A DNA stretch of 64,000 bases from Streptomyces buecherae. GTDB taxonomy: Bacteria; Actinomycetota; Actinomycetes; Streptomycetales; Streptomycetaceae. Where the stretch lies: contig NZ_CP060404.1 of the NCBI RefSeq assembly GCF_014295035.1, positions 1,344,001 to 1,408,000 on the forward strand, read 5' to 3'. A model generated the notes under the pieces. It was not told the DNA's origin and did not search any database. It saw only the letters and a list, made by a program, of their open reading frames with translations. Both the position numbers and the translations under genes were made by a program. Of the stretch, positions 61,758 through 64,000 are shown piece after piece; within the stretch, counting starts at the first letter, position 1, and each line of letters starts with the position of its first letter.

Positions 61758-62135
61758 TCAGTCGTCGCAGTAGGCGGCGCGTAGCGCGTCGGTCACCGCC
61801 ACCCGCGCCGTCTTCTGGTCCAGGCCCAGGTGGCGGGCGCGGCGGGCGTACGCCTCGGCGGCGCTGGCCAGTTCGCGTTCGGCGGCCTCCCCGGCGGCGG
61901 CGATGAACGAGCCGTGCCGGCCCCGGGTCTCGATCACGCCGTCCGCCTCCAGGGCGCGGTACGCCTTGGCCACCGTGTTCGCCGCCAGGCCGAGTTCGTA
62001 CGCGAGGCCGCGGACCGTCGGCAGCTTGTAGCCGACGGGCAGCGCGCCGCTCCTGGCCTGCTCGGCCACTTGGGCCCGCACCTGCTCGAAGGGCGCGGTG
62101 CTGCTGGCGGGCTCGACGATGATGAACAAGGTCAC
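61758..62135 (-). CDS. GntR-family regulator, YtrA type
   Basis: 125 residues, only a winged helix domain plus a short helical tail. Motifs are APFEQVRAQVAEQARSG, LPTVRGLAYELGLAANTVAKAYRALEADGVIETRGRHGSFI and then AYARRARHLGLDQKTARVAVTDAL. This is the small YtrA subfamily, which often represses ABC transporter genes beside it; none is here. The GTG is preceded by AGGAGC eight bases upstream. The start of the neighbouring operon on its side is the decayed asnB fragment, so the target may have been lost. Confidence 0.9.
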   Translation of the reverse strand: MTLFIIVEPASSTAPFEQVRAQVAEQARSGALPVGYKLPTVRGLAYELGLAANTVAKAYRALEADGVIETRGRHGSFIAAAGEAAERELASAAEAYARRARHLGLDQKTARVAVTDALRAAYCDD

Positions 62136-62221
62136 GAGGTGTGCTCCTGACGGGATGGGGGCCAACGCCCCATTGTCGCCAGGGCCCGTTGGCGGGCCGC
62201 GCACGGGCCACCGTGCCGGGG

Positions 62222-62559
62222 TCACAGTTTCAGCGCGACGTCATCACGCCGCAGCCACGCGTCGAGGCCGAGCGCGAGTTCGGTGCTGGCCCGTGGCCGG
62301 CCCCCGGTGGGGTCGGCCACGGCGTCGGCTGTACGCGCGGACCTGGCGGGTCGCGCCGTCCGCGGCGACGGCCATGGGATGGGCGTCTCCGGGGGTCGAT
62401 GACGGCGGGCCGCCGGTGGCCGAGCGCGGCGTGCGCGTCGAGCCAGGTGCCGCCGGCGTCGGGGTCGCGGCAGGCCCTGGTCCGCGTCATGGCGTCGAGG
62501 GTGGACTGTTCACGGCTCAGGTCACGGTCGTGGGCGATCCATCCGGTGATTCCGCACGT
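62222..62559 (-). pseudogene. asnB: Decayed fragment of asparagine synthetase B
   Basis: The stretch TCGITGWIAHDRDLSREQST, then MTRTRACRDPDAGGTWLDAHAALGHRRPAVID matches the glutaminase N-terminus of AsnB, but the first codon before the catalytic Cys is ACG instead of ATG. Two key residues are changed (RDPD for RGPD, RRPAVID for RRLAVID). The frame shifts after VID, continuing in another frame as GDAHPMAVAADGATRQVRAYS, and then nothing of the remaining ~500 residues is left. A final biased stretch ending ALGLDAWLRRDDVALKL may be the old C-terminus after an internal deletion; that part is uncertain. Confidence 0.75.
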
Positions 62560-62781
62560 GAGCGCGGTGCTCCTTCGATCGGCCACTCCCGGGACGGACC
62601 CGAGCGCGACGCTGCCCCGTCGGTACGGTGCTCCGTCGGGCGCCTGATCGGCGGGCGGCGGAGGTCGCGGCGTCACCGTACGCCCACCCCGACCTGAGTG
62701 TTCCGCCGCCCACCCGGAGCCACCGCGGTCCCGAAAAAATGCGGGGGCGACGGGCCGCGCGGACCCGTACCGTGCTGCCCC

Positions 62782-63711
62782 ATGACTGTGATCGTTCGAG
62801 ACTTTCGGCCCGAAGACGCCGTGGCAGTGGCCGAAGTGCGCCGTGCCGCCATCCCCTTCATGGTGAACACGCCCGAAACGGTGGCGTGGCAGGTGGCGCA
62901 CGCCCCCGCCGCGCAGCGGTACCGGCTGCTGGTCGGCGAGTGGGATGGCCGGATCGTCGCCACCGCGCACACCGGCCTGGCCCCCGACGCCGACGAGCCC
63001 GGCCGCTCGTTCAGCAACCCCTCGGTGCACCCGGAGGCGCGGGGGCGCGGCGTGGGCACGGCGATGCTGGCCGAGGCCGAGCGCTACCTGGCGGCCGAGG
63101 GCGCGACGTCGCTCTACGTATGGGCACTGGACGAGCCGCACTGCCTGGAGTTCGCCGAGCGCCGGGGCTACCAGCTCAGCCGCGGTTCCGTCTTCCAGCG
63201 GCTCGACCTCACGACGGCCGAACTGCCGCCCCTGCCGGACGCCGAGGCCCTGCCGGCCGGCGTGGAGCTGCGCACGGTCGCGGAGCTGGCGGACCGCGTC
63301 GCCGAGTTCCACGAGGCGGACGTGGAGGCCACCGCCGACGAGCCGGGCGACCTCGCCGGGGCCGCCCCGGACCTGGCCCGGTGGCGCGCCATGTACTGGG
63401 ACCACCCGGCGCTGGACCGCGATTTGTCCATGGCGGCCCTGGTCGACGGCGCGATAGCGGCGTACACGGTCGCCCACACCGACCGCCGCGACCGCTACCA
63501 GTCGGGCATGACCGGCACCCGCCGCGGCTACCGGGGCCGGGGCCTGGCCACGCTGGTCAAGACCGCCTCGCTGCACCGCGCCCGAGCCGCCGGCTTCACC
63601 GCCGCCTTCACCAGCAACGACGCGGACAACCAGCCCATGCTGGCCATCAACCGCCGCTTCGGCTACGAGCCGGCCCAGGGGGAACGCCGGGTCTTTCGGT
63701 CGCTGGTCTGA
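62782..63711 (+). CDS. Tandem GNAT-domain acetyltransferase
   Basis: 309 residues with two GNAT folds. The first has VRDFRPEDAVAVAEVRR and the acetyl-CoA loop HPEARGRGVGTAML (about 90-105), then YVWALDEPHCLEFAERRGY. The second has TGTRRGYRGRGLATLVKTASLHRARAAG and NQPMLAINRRFGYEP. Double-GNAT proteins of this length acetylate small molecules or antibiotics in several streptomycetes; the substrate is not evident. The ATG is in a gccccatgact context with no strong ribosome site; an AT-rich gaaaaaat tract lies about 45 bases upstream. Confidence 0.9.
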   Translation: MTVIVRDFRPEDAVAVAEVRRAAIPFMVNTPETVAWQVAHAPAAQRYRLLVGEWDGRIVATAHTGLAPDADEPGRSFSNPSVHPEARGRGVGTAMLAEAERYLAAEGATSLYVWALDEPHCLEFAERRGYQLSRGSVFQRLDLTTAELPPLPDAEALPAGVELRTVAELADRVAEFHEADVEATADEPGDLAGAAPDLARWRAMYWDHPALDRDLSMAALVDGAIAAYTVAHTDRRDRYQSGMTGTRRGYRGRGLATLVKTASLHRARAAGFTAAFTSNDADNQPMLAINRRFGYEPAQGERRVFRSLV

Positions 63712-63739
63712 CCGGTTCCGGCCCCGCCCGGTCGCCCGT

Positions 63740-63765
63740 CCCCCGGCGGCGGGCGTGCCCGGGGG
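63740..63765. terminator. Weak hairpin between convergent genes
   Basis: cccccgg and ccggggg form a 7-bp stem with a 12-base loop between the GNAT stop and the end of the cupin gene. It is short but correctly placed. Confidence 0.4.
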
Positions 63766-63781
63766 TCGCGGGCCGCTCGCC

Positions 63782-64000
63782 CTAGGAGCTGGCGGGCCGG
63801 GCCCGTACGTGCATCCGCTCGCCCTGCGCGCCGTACAACGCCAGCCACTCCACCGAGTGGTCCCCCGCGTTGGCGACGCCGTGCGGGGTGCGCGTGTCGA
63901 ACTCCGCCGCTTCGCCGGCGCCCATGATCAGGTCGTGGTCGCCGAGCGCGAGCAGCAGCTTGCCGGAGAGGACGTACAGCCACTCGTACCCCTCGTGGCT
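63782..64000 (-). CDS. C-terminal cupin domain of a probable XRE-cupin regulator (cut by window edge)
   Basis: The last 72 codons of a minus-strand gene are in the window. They read HEGYEWLYVLSGKLLLALGD, HDLIMGAGEAAEFDTRTPHGVANAG and SVEWLALYGAQGERMHV. These are the second and third strands of a double-stranded beta-helix with H-x-E-x-WLYVLSG and the PHGVANAG return, the form found in XRE-family regulators with a C-terminal cupin. The helix-turn-helix would lie outside the window. The function as a regulator is inferred from the family. Confidence 0.82.
   Translation of the reverse strand, partial: SHEGYEWLYVLSGKLLLALGDHDLIMGAGEAAEFDTRTPHGVANAGDHSVEWLALYGAQGERMHVRARPASS

Overview
The window looks like chromosomal DNA of a Streptomyces or a close actinomycete. 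GC is very high, third codon positions are almost all G or C, GTG starts and GGAGG-type ribosome sites are common, and the cslA-glxA gene pair is typical of streptomycetes. I saw no rRNA, tRNA, CRISPR array, insertion sequence or replication origin.

Positions 1-11.8 kb: a tightly overlapping minus-strand operon for an extracellular polysaccharide. In order of transcription it encodes a GT4 glycosyltransferase, an initiating phosphoglycosyltransferase, an O-antigen-ligase/polymerase-like membrane protein, a MurJ/MviN-type flippase with a very long repetitive N-terminus, a polysaccharide deacetylase, a second GT4 enzyme, a Wzz-like chain-length protein and the start of one more gene cut by the window edge. 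This is a nearly complete flippase/polymerase type assembly line.

Positions 12-20.5 kb: reading away from that operon is cslA-glxA (cellulose-synthase-like enzyme and copper-radical oxidase, translationally coupled, followed by a strong terminator), which in streptomycetes makes the hyphal-tip beta-glucan. The GH6 lipoprotein that usually accompanies them lies on the opposite strand. It is separated from them by a flavin-oxidase-fold gene bracketed by a 59-bp imperfect inverted repeat. A ferredoxin-like gene and a perfect CebR-type palindrome without an obvious target follow.

Positions 20.6-30.4 kb: a copper amine oxidase and an APC permease, a repeat-type protein of unknown role, a KstD-like flavoprotein, a NUDIX hydrolase, two DUF202 membrane proteins and a metallo-beta-lactamase-fold hydrolase.

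Positions 30.4-41.3 kb: an acyl-CoA catabolic region with a phosphotransferase, two acyl-CoA dehydrogenases, an acyl-CoA synthetase, an SDR, a MaoC hydratase and three TetR regulators. Matching palindromes let me propose operators: one pair at both ends of the first cluster, and a second set before maoC, before its neighbouring tetR and between the last divergent pair.

Positions 41.4-54.5 kb: a secreted tripeptidyl-aminopeptidase-like hydrolase, a zinc alcohol dehydrogenase, an aldehyde dehydrogenase, a sortase next to a secreted protein, an MFS exporter with a CitMHS transporter, and hmgA (tyrosine catabolism) with a GntR/HutC regulator and a perfect 9-bp palindrome in its promoter.

Positions 54.7-64.0 kb: a solitary type ISP restriction specificity-like protein, a small conserved protein, a secreted SGNH esterase and a secreted subtilisin, a membrane protein, an AAA ATPase, a YtrA-type GntR regulator, a decayed asnB fragment, a double-GNAT acetyltransferase and the end of a cupin regulator. 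Several convergent gene pairs are separated by long perfect hairpins that I call as terminators. All functional calls are by reading motifs; no database search was run.
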